In this document: positions 42,370 to 51,331 of the stretch, one piece after another | Position numbering within the stretch: the first letter of the stretch is position 1 | Layout: each line of letters starts with the position of its first letter | Origin: Spirochaetales bacterium | GTDB taxonomy: Bacteria; Spirochaetota; Spirochaetia; SZUA-6; JAFGRV01 | DNA: 56,684 nt | Assembly: GCA_016928415.1 (NCBI GenBank) | Contig: JAFGKU010000049.1 | Coordinates: forward strand, 1 to 56,684 | Reading direction: 5' to 3' | Notes under the pieces: model-generated | Databases searched by the model: none | What the model saw: only the letters and a program-made list of their open reading frames with translations | Told to the model about the DNA's origin: nothing | Made by a program: the position numbers and the translations under genes

Positions 42370-44106
42370 TTACCTGCGGCCACTCCTTCTGGTGGGCGTC
42401 GGTGTAGCCGCGCTTGCCGGAGGCGTCGGGGTCGCCGTGTTTGCCGCGGGCGCCGGGGTCCTCGTCGGGGTCGACGTTGCCCCGGTGCTTCCACCTGTCA
42501 CGTAGATATACGTTTCCCAGATGGAGTAACCCCACCCGGTCGTTCTCGATATACCGTACATCCTCACATACCGGTATGAACCGCTTATGTTCGTGGTTAT
42601 GCTGTTGTGATCGGCCGTGCTGGAATTGGTCACCGTTGCCAGGGTCGTCCAGGTGGAGGCATTGGTTGATCCCTCGATCCTGTAATTCGCCGCGCTGGCC
42701 ACTTCCCAGTCAATAACGATCCTGGATAAATTCCTGCTGCTTCCAAGATCCCAGTAAATCCATTGCGAGTCCGATCCCTGCATGCTTTCCCACCGGGTAG
42801 CCGTGTTCCCATCGCAGGAATTACCTGCGGGATTCAGCGCAGAGGAGGCGGTTGCCGTCATCCCGGTAACGAGCGTATCGCCTCCTGCTACCGGCGTCGA
42901 TGTTGCCGCTGCGGTTGTCGGTGTCGGTGTTGCTGTGTTCTGGGGAACCGGTGTGGATGTCGCGACAGTACCGCCGCTTCCAAAAATCTTGAATTCCCAG
43001 ATCGAATAGCCATAGCCGGTGTTTCTCTCTGTTCCGTATATTCTTATATAAGCGGCCGAAGCGGAGAGGTTGATCGTGTCATTCCCGCCGTCGCCCGTTG
43101 TCGTCGAATAAACCGTTGTCCAGTTCGAGTTATTGGAGGATACCTGGATCTGGTAGGCCCTTGCGGACGCCGCTTCCCATTCAATCTGGACCTGCGTTAT
43201 ATTCTTCGTGCCTTCCAGGTCAATAGAAAGCCATTGCGGGTCGCTCCAGTCAGACTCCCACCGTGTATCCATCCTGCCGTCATTCGCGGAATTGGGAGCG
43301 CCGCCGGAAGAGGCAAAGGCGGGTTTGTTCATCGATATCGTTCCATCCGTGGGAGGCATCGATCCATTGTTTGGCGGATTATCGTACACGCGGACATAAT
43401 CCACCTGGAAATTGCTCAGGGGACAGCCGGCGTACCGCCCGTAGGCGTTTGGCGAAGAGGTAATTTTTATTAAGGCGGCTTCCGTGGTTTGGGCACCCCC
43501 TCCAAGCCCTGGTGTGACATTCTTGTACCCGTCAAGATAAAAAACCGGACCCGCCGCCGTCCAGTACACGCCGTAGGTATGCCAGTCGGCTTCATTGACA
43601 AAACATTCCTTCCCCTGCCAGGTATGCCAGCCCTCCGCCGTGTAATAATGGTACCACTGCCCGGGAACCTGGTCCTGACCGATGTAGCCCATGTATTCAA
43701 AAATATCGAATTCCGGCGGCCATTTCCAGGTATTGTTTACCCAGCCGACGGTCCAGAATGCCGGCCAGACGGCCGTATTGGCACTGGTAATCCGGCATCT
43801 TGCCTCCAGGTATTTATACTGGGGGTGATAGGTGGCATCGATATGGCCACCCGTCCAATGCCTCCCGTCCGACCGTGTCTCTTCCCTGTTCGCGATGGTC
43901 AGCACGCCCCCGGAAACAGAGACGTTCCCGGGGCTGTACCAGGAATCATCGCCGTCAGCCTCGTCCCATAATATCCACTTGCTCATATCAAGGGACGTTC
44001 CGTTAAATTCATCCTGCCATATAAGGCCGCTTTGGCTGAAAGCCACGCCACCCAAAAAAAGCAGGAGCAGTGCGAGCATTAATGCCTGTAATATTAATTT
44101 CTTCAT
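42370..44106 (-). CDS. Secreted GH16 beta-glucanase with two F5/8-type (CBM32-like) domains
   Basis: A 578-residue secreted enzyme with a signal peptide (1-25, AFSQS). The GH16 domain (30-245) has the catalytic E-x-D-x-x-E in PEFDIFEYMG (about 128-133), typical of laminarinases and lichenases. Two F5/8 type C / CBM32-like domains follow (about 255-385 and 415-545), each with the YxIxxSxxxxxW pattern. They are joined by Thr-Pro linkers (ATPTPTTAAATSTP). The C-terminus is another Thr-Pro linker ending in RRSGRR with nothing after it. AAGGAGAAATTATA precedes the ATG. Likely substrate: beta-1,3- or mixed-linked glucan. Confidence 0.9.
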   Translation of the reverse strand: MKKLILQALMLALLLLFLGGVAFSQSGLIWQDEFNGTSLDMSKWILWDEADGDDSWYSPGNVSVSGGVLTIANREETRSDGRHWTGGHIDATYHPQYKYLEARCRITSANTAVWPAFWTVGWVNNTWKWPPEFDIFEYMGYIGQDQVPGQWYHYYTAEGWHTWQGKECFVNEADWHTYGVYWTAAGPVFYLDGYKNVTPGLGGGAQTTEAALIKITSSPNAYGRYAGCPLSNFQVDYVRVYDNPPNNGSMPPTDGTISMNKPAFASSGGAPNSANDGRMDTRWESDWSDPQWLSIDLEGTKNITQVQIEWEAASARAYQIQVSSNNSNWTTVYSTTTGDGGNDTINLSASAAYIRIYGTERNTGYGYSIWEFKIFGSGGTVATSTPVPQNTATPTPTTAAATSTPVAGGDTLVTGMTATASSALNPAGNSCDGNTATRWESMQGSDSQWIYWDLGSSRNLSRIVIDWEVASAANYRIEGSTNASTWTTLATVTNSSTADHNSITTNISGSYRYVRMYGISRTTGWGYSIWETYIYVTGGSTGATSTPTRTPAPAANTATPTPPASAATPTPTRRSGRR

Positions 44107-44533
44107 TATAATTTCTCCTTACATTTTTTAATTTAGTGAGTACTTTACTATTCCTTCTATTGGTTTGCGGAATGTTACCTAAAGGACTAAACCAGAAAAA
44201 TCACAACCAGGCCATTAATTGACTGTCCCCCAAGGTTTGTCCTCTGACAATTTTATTGCGGAAAACCGTTCAAGCATGTCCGCTTTCACCGGTTAACCCT
44301 TCTTTTTATGTTACGTATCTATTCATAAGCACCTCATTTCTCCCCTTGTTTTACTGTGCTCCTATAATTTCCATACCGCAACAAGACATTTTTGTTTTCT
44401 TATGGATTTTCTTGTCAAGTTTTATAACCGGATATTAAAGGTTCCTGCTCCTTAAGCATAATAGATAAAATAAACTCATTGCGTCTTTTCCATCTATAAC
44501 TTATGCTTTAAGAAGAAACACAGTGAGGTTAAA
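44107..44533. other. Gene-free divergent region between GH16 and the second double winged-helix gene
   Basis: 427 bases with no open frame that looks real. I could not find a promoter pair for either gene that I trust. TTGCGT with TATGCT at 17 bases (about 44480-44510) is the best on the plus strand. No member of the palindromic repeat family is visible here. Confidence 0.5.
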
Positions 44534-45883
44534 ATGACTGTCAGCAGTAACAGCGACCAGACCATCGAGTATAAAAAAACCGCCGACAAAAGTGATGTAA
44601 AAATAATCCGCCAATACCTGAAAAAAAGCGGGAAACCGGTTTCCCTCGAAATGATCCGGATGAACACGGGCCTTGCCACCCATATAATTGATCAGGCTTT
44701 GAATGAACTGATCAAACAATTTTATTGCACCGCGGATTTCGATGACGATAATGTCCTGTTTTATTCCTTTGATTTAAGTAAAAAAAGAAATCAAACGGGA
44801 CTTCGCGAAGTCATCCTGAATATTCCCTCATTCTTTTTAAAGCTGGTCGTATTTCTGTTCAAATTTACTTTTACCGCAATATTCTTTTTATTTGCGTCTA
44901 CCTTCGGGCTTATCCTTTCACTGATCGGCGTGCTTTTACTTAAATCACCCCAACCACTTATTCTCCTGGCAGTCGGCTTATGGGAAGGACTGAAACTGCT
45001 GTTTTATAATATCAAGGGCGTATTCACCGGCAGGCAGGATGAATACAGGTCCGCTAAACGGGGTATGGTGGAAATAATTCTGGCCTATGGATTCGGTGAA
45101 AGCCGTGTGAGGGATTCCCTGGAAATGGAAAAAAGGATATTAAGGTACCTTCGCAATAACCGATATAAAATAACCCTTGCGGAAATTTTACTGATCACGG
45201 GATGGCCGGTGGAAAAATGCAAACAGGAAATAACTTATCTGCTTGCGAATTTTGATGGTGATTTGTATGTTACGGATACGGGAACGGTAATATACGATTT
45301 CGGCAATTTAAAAACCGATGAAGACTTTCCAGCATCGGCTAATACCGATTCCTATATCTGGAACAATCCGGAAAAAACCGGCGCATGGAATCTAAATACA
45401 TATAAAACGAACAGGGCCGTTAGTACAATCACCTGTGTAATCATAATTGGCTGCTTGTTGTTTATCGGTTTTTTCGTAGTAGTGGCCGAACTGGATTTAA
45501 GACCCGTCCTGGCCCTGGTGACGGCAAACCCCATTGAGCTTTTCACGGGAAACCCGGATATGTTCTTTTTTTACATTCCCGTCATGTTGCTCTATTTTTT
45601 CTGCTTTTTTCTTTTATTATCGTTCATTTCCAGGTTTAAAAATCAACTGGTGAACCGGGGGATAAATAAGAGGAACAATGACAGATTGCATTTAAAATAT
45701 ATATACGATAATTTACCGGTAGTCGATTCGGCCCAATTAAAATCAGAAAAAATAAATGAATTCAGGAAATTATTCGGTGATTATTGGGGTGAAACCGAAT
45801 TTGATTCGTCAGGCAATATCAAGTACAATTTCGAACTTCTTGCCGCCGAATTAATGGCGGTAAAAGCTGAGCGATCCAGTTAA
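44534..45883 (+). CDS. Membrane protein with two winged-helix-like domains, paralogue B
   Basis: A 449-residue paralogue of the protein encoded at 22520, with the same order of parts. The first winged-helix-like unit is at about 12-75 (VSLEMIRMNTGLATHIIDQA, wing ending VLFYSFDL). Hydrophobic segments follow at about 95-135 and 140-160, then a second unit at 195-265 (ITLAEILLITGWPVEKCKQE, wing ending TVIYDFGNL). Two membrane segments lie at 300-325 and 345-375, then a charged tail. No family is recognised. TGAGG lies 5 bases before ATG 44534. Confidence 0.65.
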   Translation: MTVSSNSDQTIEYKKTADKSDVKIIRQYLKKSGKPVSLEMIRMNTGLATHIIDQALNELIKQFYCTADFDDDNVLFYSFDLSKKRNQTGLREVILNIPSFFLKLVVFLFKFTFTAIFFLFASTFGLILSLIGVLLLKSPQPLILLAVGLWEGLKLLFYNIKGVFTGRQDEYRSAKRGMVEIILAYGFGESRVRDSLEMEKRILRYLRNNRYKITLAEILLITGWPVEKCKQEITYLLANFDGDLYVTDTGTVIYDFGNLKTDEDFPASANTDSYIWNNPEKTGAWNLNTYKTNRAVSTITCVIIIGCLLFIGFFVVVAELDLRPVLALVTANPIELFTGNPDMFFFYIPVMLLYFFCFFLLLSFISRFKNQLVNRGINKRNNDRLHLKYIYDNLPVVDSAQLKSEKINEFRKLFGDYWGETEFDSSGNIKYNFELLAAELMAVKAERSS

Positions 45884-45983
45884 AATAAACCGGAATAAGT
45901 ACCTGCATAATTTTTATTTTTGATATGGCAAAAGGCTTACCCGTCTCCTATAATTTTGATCAGATCAATCTGAGGAGGAAATT

Positions 45984-46319
45984 ATGGGTTTTTTTGACAA
46001 TCTGAAAGACAAGGCCGCGGACATGGCGGGAAACCTGAAGAACAAGGCAGGGGAACTCGCGAAAGACAAGGTGATCTCGGAAGCAGTGAATTCCATTGTT
46101 ACGCGGCTCGTTGAAGAGGCCCCCGAATCCCTGATGGAAGAGGGAGAAGAGGCGATCACGGACTGGGTGACGGAAAAAGCCGGCGACCTGGCAAAGGAAC
46201 AGGTGGCCAAGTTGACAAAAGGTGCCATGGAGGATTTGACGGACGAGATCGTGGATGCCGTGGTTGAAAAGGTCGTGGAAATAGCCGTTGAAAAAATAAA
46301 GGAAAAACTGGGGTTATAA
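45984..46319 (+). CDS. Small amphipathic helical protein, function unknown
   Basis: A 111-residue, nearly all-helical protein of alternating charged and small hydrophobic residues: MGFFDNLKDKAADMAGNLKN at the start, KIKEKLGL at the end. The 11-residue-like periodicity (KDKAADMAGNL, KNKAGELAKDK) recalls LEA-like or membrane-surface helices. TGAGGAGG precedes ATG 45984. A TATAAT lies 30 bases upstream (45949) without a good -35. I do not recognise a family. Confidence 0.6.
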   Translation: MGFFDNLKDKAADMAGNLKNKAGELAKDKVISEAVNSIVTRLVEEAPESLMEEGEEAITDWVTEKAGDLAKEQVAKLTKGAMEDLTDEIVDAVVEKVVEIAVEKIKEKLGL

Positions 46320-46350
46320 TCCGGCATTTAAAACCCGGCTTAAAAAGTTC

Positions 46351-46379
46351 TTGATCATTCGGTTTAACGGGTGTATCAT
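46351..46379 (+). promoter_or_regulatory. Promoter abutting the methyltransferase start codon
   Basis: TTGATC (46351-46356), a 17-base spacer and TATCAT (46374-46379), then AGGGT and ATG 46385. Transcription would begin at the start codon. Confidence 0.5.
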
Positions 46380-46384
46380 AGGGT

Positions 46385-47062
46385 ATGAGCAGCCTGATAA
46401 GAAGCAGATTCAGTGCCGTTGCCTCGGAATATGACAACCAGAGAAAGGCGCTCATCCCCTGCTATGACGATTTTTACGGAATTATCATGGCCCAGATTGC
46501 CTGCCGGGAACCTTCACCTGAAATTCTCGACCTGGGGGCCGGAACGGGACTGCTCACCTCCCTGATCAAGAAAAAATGCCCCAATGCGCACATTTCGATG
46601 ATAGATATATCGGAAAATATGCTGAAAGCGGCCAGGAAGAGGTTGCAGGGGGAAGACCACATCTCCTATATCTGCGCCGATTACAGGAATTACGAGTTCG
46701 CGCACAAATTTCATATCATTGTTTCGGCGCTTTCCATTCATCACCTTTCCCACCATGAAAAGGCCGTGCTGTACGGTTACCTGTTTACAATTCTGCACCA
46801 CGGGGGTATCTTCATCAATGGGGACCAGTTCAGGGCACCCTCGGCCGCCATGGAAGAGCGTTACCAGAATATCTGGAAAGAACAGATCGAAGCTTCGAAA
46901 CTGACAACGGACGAAAAGGAAGCAGCGTACAAACGGATTGAAATGGATAAAACCGCCACCCTCAAACGGAACATAAAATGGCTGAAGGAAGCCGGCTTCG
47001 TGAATGCGGACGTGCTTTATAAATATTATAACTTCGGTGTCATCTACGCGGAGAAACCATAA
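46385..47062 (+). CDS. Class I SAM-dependent methyltransferase
   Basis: A 225-residue methyltransferase. Motif I is ILDLGAGTGLLTSLI, the acidic end of strand beta-2 is the Asp in ISMIDISENML, and motif II/III lie in ISYICADYRNYEF and FHIIVSALSIHHL. This is the plan of small-molecule or lipid methyltransferases; the substrate is unknown. There is no SD beyond AGGGT touching the ATG. The stop codon lies inside a hairpin (47053-47077). Confidence 0.85.
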   Translation: MSSLIRSRFSAVASEYDNQRKALIPCYDDFYGIIMAQIACREPSPEILDLGAGTGLLTSLIKKKCPNAHISMIDISENMLKAARKRLQGEDHISYICADYRNYEFAHKFHIIVSALSIHHLSHHEKAVLYGYLFTILHHGGIFINGDQFRAPSAAMEERYQNIWKEQIEASKLTTDEKEAAYKRIEMDKTATLKRNIKWLKEAGFVNADVLYKYYNFGVIYAEKP

Positions 47063-47077
47063 TTTATCTATGGTTTC
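47053..47077 (+). terminator. Hairpin overlapping the methyltransferase stop codon
   Basis: GAAACCATA (47053-47061) and TATGGTTTC (47069-47077) form a nine-pair stem with a 7-base loop. No T-run follows, so it may be a weak or factor-assisted terminator. Confidence 0.4.
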
Positions 47078-47127
47078 CCCGATAAATAGAATATGTATAT
47101 CATAAATAACTCAGCATACGAAGACCT

Positions 47128-47155
47128 TTTACAAAAACCAATAATCCTATATCAT
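47128..47155 (+). promoter_or_regulatory. Promoter abutting the nitroreductase start codon
   Basis: TTTACA (47128-47133), a 16-base spacer and TATCAT (47150-47155), then seven bases and ATG 47163. No SD is present. Confidence 0.45.
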
Positions 47156-47162
47156 ACCCGCC

Positions 47163-48047
47163 ATGAACAACCTGACAATAACCGGCGTTAACGAAAGCAA
47201 ATGCACGCAATGCATGGCCTGCGTCAAGGAATGCCCGGCAAGGCTGTTCGCCGATTCCGAAGACAGGGTGTGTTTTCACGATCCCCATAATGACTGCATC
47301 CATTGCAGCCACTGCATCGCCGTCTGTCCCGTTGACGCCGTTTCCTTTGAATCGGGGGAGGTTCCTTACAACTTCGGCGGAGCGGATCACCCGGAGAAGG
47401 TGATACCCTTCGACGTGTTCCGGCGCTTTGTCACTTCACGGCGGTCCGTGCGGCAGTTCAAGCAGACTCCCGTCGAGGAGGAAAAAATCAATGCCCTTCT
47501 GGATCTCCTCCGGTATGCGCCGAGCAGCTCCAATCTCCAGCAATGGGAATACCTCCTCGTTACAGACAAGGGAAAAAGGGAATCTCTGATCCGGTACACA
47601 TTGAAGGGAATGAAACTGGTGGAAAGGCTCCTTCGGATAAGATGGCTCGTTCTTCCATTCCTGAAAGGACGGGAAAAAAGAATTTTTAAAAGTCCCCGTA
47701 CAAGGGAATCGATCCGGGAAGTATTCGACTGCCATAGAAAAGGTGACGACAGGATTCTTTTTCATGCGCCGGCTGTACTGATCCTTCATTCACCGTCCTA
47801 CGGACACTTGGCCGGTAATGATGCGGGAATCGCCCTCACCCACACCATGCTGGCGGCCCACTCCCTGGGGCTGGGTTCCTGCTGGATCGGGTTTGTACAG
47901 GAAGCGTTCTTTCTTTACGGTAAAATGCGAAAGGAAATGGGCATCCCGAAGGACCATTCCGTCTGGGGGGTACTGGCCCTGGGATACCCGGATGTTAAGT
48001 ATTACCGTGGGCCGATCAGAAAGCCGCTTAAGGTACGGCGCATGTAA
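47163..48047 (+). CDS. Nitroreductase fused to a two-cluster ferredoxin domain
   Basis: A 294-residue protein. Residues 8-70 hold two 4Fe-4S motifs, CTQCMACVKECP and CIHCSHCIAVCP. Residues 85-285 are a flavin-dependent nitroreductase domain (FVTSRRSVRQFK, LRYAPSSSNLQQWEYLLV, HSLGLGSCWIGF). Such fusions occur in anaerobes and are presumed to use ferredoxin-level electrons; the substrate is unknown. There is no SD. The start codon lies eight bases after a TATCAT box. Confidence 0.9.
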   Translation: MNNLTITGVNESKCTQCMACVKECPARLFADSEDRVCFHDPHNDCIHCSHCIAVCPVDAVSFESGEVPYNFGGADHPEKVIPFDVFRRFVTSRRSVRQFKQTPVEEEKINALLDLLRYAPSSSNLQQWEYLLVTDKGKRESLIRYTLKGMKLVERLLRIRWLVLPFLKGREKRIFKSPRTRESIREVFDCHRKGDDRILFHAPAVLILHSPSYGHLAGNDAGIALTHTMLAAHSLGLGSCWIGFVQEAFFLYGKMRKEMGIPKDHSVWGVLALGYPDVKYYRGPIRKPLKVRRM

Positions 48048-48171
48048 AAAATTTACTCAACCGGCAAATTCAACGGGCTGTCCTTCAATCAGATAAATCC
48101 AGTATTGTAAAAAAACATGATATTACCCTCGCCGCTTGAAATTTATCATGAAATGCTGAAAAATAAATTTA

Positions 48172-48867
48172 ATGGGCATTTTCATCACGGGCGACCTTCA
48201 TGGCGGGCTGGACATTAAAAAACTGTCAAACAAAAGCTTCAAGCAGGGCCAACACCTTACAAAAAAAGATTTTCTCATCATAGCGGGCGACTTCGGCCTT
48301 GTCTGGGACGAAAGCCGGGAAGAAAGGTACTGGCTTGACTGGCTTAACGAACGGGCATACACCGTACTTTTTATTGACGGCAATCATGAAAACTTCAACC
48401 TACTGAACACCTATGACGTGGATGAATGGAACAACGGCAAAATGCACAGGCTGCGGCCCCACGTTTACCACTTGATGCGCGGCCAGGTTTTTAATCTTTC
48501 CGGTAAGAAATTTTTTACGTTCGGCGGTGCCGTCTCCATTGACAAGGAATACAGGGTGGAGAACGAATCCTGGTGGCCGCAGGAATTACCTTCGGACAGT
48601 GAATACAATGAAGGGATGTACAACCTGAAGATGAACCGGTTCAAGGTGGATTATATTATTACGCATACCTGTTCCACCATCATGCTTACTCGATTGAAAA
48701 ACCTGTATCCTGAGAAAAAGGCGCTTTCAAAAATCAACACGTATTTTGACATGGTAGAAGACAAGGTGACCTTTGAGCATTGGTACTTTGGACATTTTCA
48801 CAGGGATGAAAACGTGGATACCAGGCATACCGCCCTCTATAATACTGTCAGGCAGATTGAGGCCTGA
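48172..48867 (+). CDS. Metallophosphoesterase
   Basis: A 231-residue calcineurin-like phosphoesterase. Metal ligands are visible in FITGDLHGGLD, AGDFGLVW, DGNHENF, ITHTCS and the closing YFGHFHRDE. It could cleave phosphomono- or diesters; the target is not evident. There is no strong SD before ATG 48172. It converges with the chemoreceptor gene, with a 6-base gap. Confidence 0.85.
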   Translation: MGIFITGDLHGGLDIKKLSNKSFKQGQHLTKKDFLIIAGDFGLVWDESREERYWLDWLNERAYTVLFIDGNHENFNLLNTYDVDEWNNGKMHRLRPHVYHLMRGQVFNLSGKKFFTFGGAVSIDKEYRVENESWWPQELPSDSEYNEGMYNLKMNRFKVDYIITHTCSTIMLTRLKNLYPEKKALSKINTYFDMVEDKVTFEHWYFGHFHRDENVDTRHTALYNTVRQIEA

Positions 48868-48873
48868 ACAGGA

Positions 48874-51132
48874 TCAATCCCGCGTTTCCAGCATCTTCTT
48901 GAGTTTCCCGACGATCGCCGAACTCTCAGTGTAAATGGTTTGAATTTTCTGGATGATGTCCTGCATGCCCTGGATTTCATTCGTGATTTTCCCGACACTG
49001 TCACTGACATCCCGGCAATCCTCAACCAGGCCAGTCAGGTCATTCTTGATATCATGGCTGCTGGCCGACTGCTTGTCCGCCTGTTCCTTGATTTCATTGT
49101 TCAATGTGTGAAGCGAATCCAGCACCACGTGGACATCCTCGCTCGTTTTCCGCTGGTCCGCCAGGCTGGAATATATGGACTGCACCTGTGTAATTGTGGA
49201 TACCGTGCTCTGCCGGATATCCTTCAGGATTTCATTAACCGTCGTGTTCACTTTCACGCCTTCTTCGATACTATCCTTGATCATATTGATATGCTCAATG
49301 ATTTCCTTTACCTTGGCACCTGATCCTTCCGCCAGGTTTTTCACCTCTTCCGCCACAACGGAAAATCCCTTTCCCGCATCTCCTGCCTGGGCCGCCTCGA
49401 TGGCCGCGTTGATGGAGAGGACACCTGTTTGCTCGGCGAGTTCTTTGACGGCATCCACGACCATGAACATATCCTCGGATACCTCCTTGATCTGGTTCAT
49501 TGCCAGCATGGAAGCATAAACCGCTTCCTCTCCCTCCTGGGTGATTTGTCCCAGTTTCCCCGCAAAATTGGAAGTGTCCTTCAATTTATCCGTTATCTGC
49601 TGGATGCTCGACAGCATACCCTCTATCCGCATCCGGGTATTTTGCACACTCTCATACTGGGTGGACAGGTCGCGATAGGTTACGTCCACCGAATTAAGAA
49701 GCTCCATTACTGTTAAATTCGTTTTCCGCACAACTTCTGACTGTGTCTTCACATTATTGAAAATGGACTGGGAACTTGATGCAATTTCATTCATGGACCC
49801 GGACGCGACGGAAAGGCTGTCCTCCAGTGTCTTGTTTATCCCGGTAATCCTGCCGGTTACGTCGCTTATATTACCGATGAATTCCTCCAGGGTGGCCGTT
49901 TTTAATATTATTTCCCTGGAATAATCTTCCAGCGAATTCAGCGTTCGAATGCTTTTCGTGGAAAGGGAAACGAACATGGACATGTTGAAAAGGAAAATGC
50001 CGATTCCCTGGAGCCAGGCAAAAGGCGTGATGCCCATCATCTGGTAAGTCATGTCATAAATGCCGAAAACGAGCCCAAACAATGCACCTACCATTATGGG
50101 CAGAGCATCCCTGTTCTTTTGTATTGTCGCGCGCACCGCGATATAACTCATGAAAAAAAGTTCCAGCGCGCCAGGCAGAAGGGCCAGCGTGAAAAGCAGT
50201 CCCAGGACCCCCATGTCCTGCGGAACAAGGCCGATCATCAGCGACATGATTACGGCAAGAATCATTACCAGTCTCTTAAACCATTTATTGTTATGAATAT
50301 CAAAATAGTTTACGAAAAACACCACAAGCAGGCCGAAAAACATCGGCATGAAGCCCTGGGAAATTTTAGCGCTTGTTAAAACGTCGAAAACGGGAAGGTC
50401 CACTCCCATGTTCAGGAAATAAATGGCAAAACAGAAATTCACGAGGGAAAAATAGAGGTATACCCGGATCGATTTTTTACGCCAAAAGTGAAGCTGGTAA
50501 TAAAAGCCGAGAACGAGGGATAAAATACTGAAAATGAGGTTGATTTTTATATTGAGGAAATCAACGAATGCCCACTCGTACGAATAATCATCATAGGTGC
50601 CGATAAAAACCGGGGAAAGGCCTTGATCCCCTGTATCAAAATACAGCCGGATGGCGATTGTATTCGGTTCGTCATACCTGATCAATTCTTCAGGGATGAG
50701 TGCCGTCTTGGGAACGGCAGGCGTGTACCTGACGGTAGAAGGGGGAAACTCCCCATGCCTGTATATTTGGATGCCATTGAAAAAGACATCCATACTCCCG
50801 GACATTTTGCTTGAGAGTATGTATTTCTGAATACCTTTAACAGGGCTGTTAAAGACAACCTTCTTCCTTAGCCATAAGAAATTTATACTGCCTTCAATTT
50901 TTTTATTCTTTGTCAGGGAAAAAGCGAAAACCGGCCACTCAGTATCGTTCCAGCCGGAATTTTTAAAAGAAGGATTATCCGAAGCGTTATATCTCCAGTC
51001 ATTCAACAAGGGGACCTTTTCCTGAACGGATTGTATTGCCTGGACGTTCCCCTGGGCCGATGCCGCCCCCCAAACGGATATAAAGGACAAAATTATCAAT
51101 AAAAATTGAAGACAACGATTTCTTGACGCCAT
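48874..51132 (-). CDS. Methyl-accepting chemotaxis-like protein with 7TMR-DISM sensor
   Basis: A 752-residue receptor. A signal peptide (1-26, ending ASA) precedes a jelly-roll-like extracellular domain (about 35-180). A seven-helix 7TMR-DISM block follows (about 190-395), then a cytoplasmic chemotaxis signalling domain (about 440-740). The hairpin tip reads INAAIEAAQAGDAGKGFSVV AEEVKNLA. There is no HAMP domain. DISM receptors probably sense carbohydrates or other small ligands. The promoter lies within a 30-bp-period repeat array, and the -10 is eight bases before the ATG. Confidence 0.88.
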   Translation of the reverse strand: MASRNRCLQFLLIILSFISVWGAASAQGNVQAIQSVQEKVPLLNDWRYNASDNPSFKNSGWNDTEWPVFAFSLTKNKKIEGSINFLWLRKKVVFNSPVKGIQKYILSSKMSGSMDVFFNGIQIYRHGEFPPSTVRYTPAVPKTALIPEELIRYDEPNTIAIRLYFDTGDQGLSPVFIGTYDDYSYEWAFVDFLNIKINLIFSILSLVLGFYYQLHFWRKKSIRVYLYFSLVNFCFAIYFLNMGVDLPVFDVLTSAKISQGFMPMFFGLLVVFFVNYFDIHNNKWFKRLVMILAVIMSLMIGLVPQDMGVLGLLFTLALLPGALELFFMSYIAVRATIQKNRDALPIMVGALFGLVFGIYDMTYQMMGITPFAWLQGIGIFLFNMSMFVSLSTKSIRTLNSLEDYSREIILKTATLEEFIGNISDVTGRITGINKTLEDSLSVASGSMNEIASSSQSIFNNVKTQSEVVRKTNLTVMELLNSVDVTYRDLSTQYESVQNTRMRIEGMLSSIQQITDKLKDTSNFAGKLGQITQEGEEAVYASMLAMNQIKEVSEDMFMVVDAVKELAEQTGVLSINAAIEAAQAGDAGKGFSVVAEEVKNLAEGSGAKVKEIIEHINMIKDSIEEGVKVNTTVNEILKDIRQSTVSTITQVQSIYSSLADQRKTSEDVHVVLDSLHTLNNEIKEQADKQSASSHDIKNDLTGLVEDCRDVSDSVGKITNEIQGMQDIIQKIQTIYTESSAIVGKLKKMLETRD

Positions 51133-51140
51133 TTTCTATA

Positions 51141-51168
51141 ATTATATCAACTGGGTGGCGTGTTGCAA
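51141..51168 (-). promoter_or_regulatory. Promoter of the chemoreceptor gene within the repeat array
   Basis: On the minus strand TTGCAA (51168-51163), a 16-base spacer and TATAAT (51146-51141), then eight bases and ATG 51132. The -35 is the TTGCAA present in repeat unit 1. Confidence 0.5.
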
Positions 51169-51260
51169 GCAAAATATAAAATGCGTGGCGTGTTTCAAGC
51201 AGTTTATCAACCGAGTGGCATGTTGCAGGTAAAATATAATATGTATGGAGTGTTGAAAGT
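51145..51260. repeat. Tandem array of four degenerate 30-bp units
   Basis: The core GTGGCGTGTTGCAAGC starts at 51155, 51185, 51215 and 51245 (with substitutions in later units), so the period is exactly 30 bp. A 60-bp higher-order unit is also visible, because TATCAA recurs at 51145 and 51205. It lies between the divergent chemoreceptor gene and the gene at 51332. Confidence 0.85.
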
Positions 51261-51331
51261 GGGAGGTGTATGATATACCCTTTTATTAGTGTATTATTTA
51301 TGCTTTAATTAAACAATAAAAGGGAATTAAC

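Noticed and set aside
42309-42494. Frameshift in GH16 joining its tail to an Arg/Pro-rich frame
   Set aside because: The shifted frame encodes only Arg/Pro-rich shadow of the Thr-Pro codons, with no domain; the called stop is the simpler reading.
45957-45967. TGATC-A-GATCA between the -10-like TATAAT and the small helical protein gene
   Set aside because: An 11-base palindrome of a common tetramer (GATC) is expected by chance.
51145-51260. CRISPR-like array of regularly spaced repeats
   Set aside because: The 30-bp units sit end to end without unique spacers, they decay progressively, and no cas gene is near.
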